Shown here in pieces: positions 6,463 to 6,603 of a stretch of DNA of 6,603 nucleotides. This DNA is from Gammaproteobacteria bacterium (lineage in GTDB: Bacteria; Pseudomonadota; Gammaproteobacteria; Steroidobacterales; Woeseiaceae). The notes beneath the pieces were generated by a model, which was given only the letters and a program-made list of their open reading frames with translations, made no database searches and had not been told where the DNA came from. Position numbers and translations under genes: made by a program. The first letter of the stretch is position 1; each line of letters starts with the position of its first letter. The stretch covers positions 1 to 6,603 of the forward strand of contig JAOUNK010000189.1 of the NCBI GenBank assembly GCA_029881015.1, given 5' to 3'.

Positions 6463-6476
6463 TGACAGCGCTGTCA
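6463..6476. promoter_or_regulatory. Perfect 14-bp palindrome, LacI-type operator candidate
   Basis: The site reads TGACAGCGCTGTCA, a perfect palindrome with the central CG and TGA...TCA ends seen in operators of LacI-family sugar regulators. It lies 59-72 bases before the DUF3461 start codon. It overlaps by two bases a -10-like hexamer (TATGTG on the minus strand, 6475-6480) that is spaced 17 bases from a -35-like CTGGCA (6498-6503), a position suited to repression. A perfect 14-mer in a 100-base gap is unlikely by chance (roughly 1 in 160 for the gap). The regulator is not in the window and its class is inferred only from the motif. Confidence 0.5.
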
Positions 6477-6503
6477 CATATTGCAGGGTATCCGGTTTGC
6501 CAG
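6475..6503 (-). promoter_or_regulatory. Weak promoter candidate for DUF3461 gene
   Basis: On the minus strand CTGGCA (6498-6503) and TATGTG (6475-6480) stand 17 bases apart. The -35 matches sigma-70 consensus at four of six positions and the -10 at three, so the case rests on spacing and on the adjacent palindrome. Transcription could instead continue from the upstream tautomerase-like gene. Confidence 0.25.
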
Positions 6504-6505
6504 CC

Positions 6506-6603
6506 CTAGGCCGCCTCGCCTTTCGCCAGCGCGTGGACGTCGGAGGTCGTCAATCGCTGGCCGCCGATGGCCCAGTCACCGCTTTCGAACTCCTTGATGC
6601 GGA
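6506..6603 (-). CDS. C-terminal end of a probable tautomerase-family protein (partial)
   Basis: Only the last 31 codons and a TAG stop are in the window; the start lies beyond the right edge. The visible tail reads IKEF-SGDWAIGGQRLT and ends KGEAA. The pattern of a beta strand, an acidic residue, then W-IGG is like the C-terminal part of 4-oxalocrotonate tautomerase-like enzymes (for example EVP--NW-IGG), small enzymes that use an N-terminal proline to move double bonds. That proline is outside the window, so the call rests on a short tail. It is on the same strand as the DUF3461 gene with a gap of about 100 bases; an operon is possible, but the palindrome suggests separate control. Confidence 0.5.
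   Translation of the reverse strand, partial: RIKEFESGDWAIGGQRLTTSDVHALAKGEAA

Noticed and set aside
5772..6509. Plus-strand open frame of 245 codons across the DUF3461 gene and the gap
   Set aside because: It overlaps the start of the lipoprotein gene, the intergenic repeats and all of the DUF3461 gene in antisense; composition and content show no protein family.

Overview
The window looks like chromosomal DNA of a GC-rich gammaproteobacterium. The evidence is high-GC coding sequence, two lipoprotein signals with a Leu-Ser-Ala-Cys lipobox, periplasmic c-type cytochromes, and a DUF3461 protein, a family I know mainly from Gammaproteobacteria. Genus is not resolvable from the sequence. An environmental respiratory organism is an inference. 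All intact genes lie on the minus strand, so the biological reading order runs from high to low coordinates.

Right end (about 6000-6603): the last 31 codons of a probable tautomerase-family gene run in from beyond the window. A 100-base gap follows with a perfect 14-bp palindrome of LacI-operator type and a weak promoter-like pair. Next is a DUF3461 gene, whose start I move inward to 6404, and a hairpin that may end its transcript.

Centre (3688-5826): a 712-residue predicted outer-surface lipoprotein. It has a polyglycine linker, a right-handed parallel beta-helix with about six glycine-rich coils, a roughly 250-residue region I cannot assign, and a C-terminal choice-of-anchor Q-like motif. 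Its leader carries an inverted repeat just before the ribosome binding site.

Gap 3321-3687: this is not empty. On the plus strand it holds a 51-codon remnant of the C-terminal domain of an RTX/serralysin-type secreted protein, followed by a strong rho-independent terminator. It is the only plus-strand coding signal, and appears to be the tail of a lost gene.

Left part (46-3320): a probable three-gene operon encodes a DUF885 zinc-peptidase-like lipoprotein, a cytochrome c'/c556-type monoheme protein, and a membrane-anchored or secreted diheme cytochrome c. Gaps are 53 and 21 bases. All three products should act in the periplasm or at its membranes. Why a peptidase-like lipoprotein is linked to two electron carriers is not evident.

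I found no RNA genes, CRISPR array, insertion sequence or complete mobile element. I did not find a convincing new multi-gene system. The most unusual items are the RTX remnant, the unassigned region of the beta-helix lipoprotein, the palindrome, and the peptidase-cytochrome operon.
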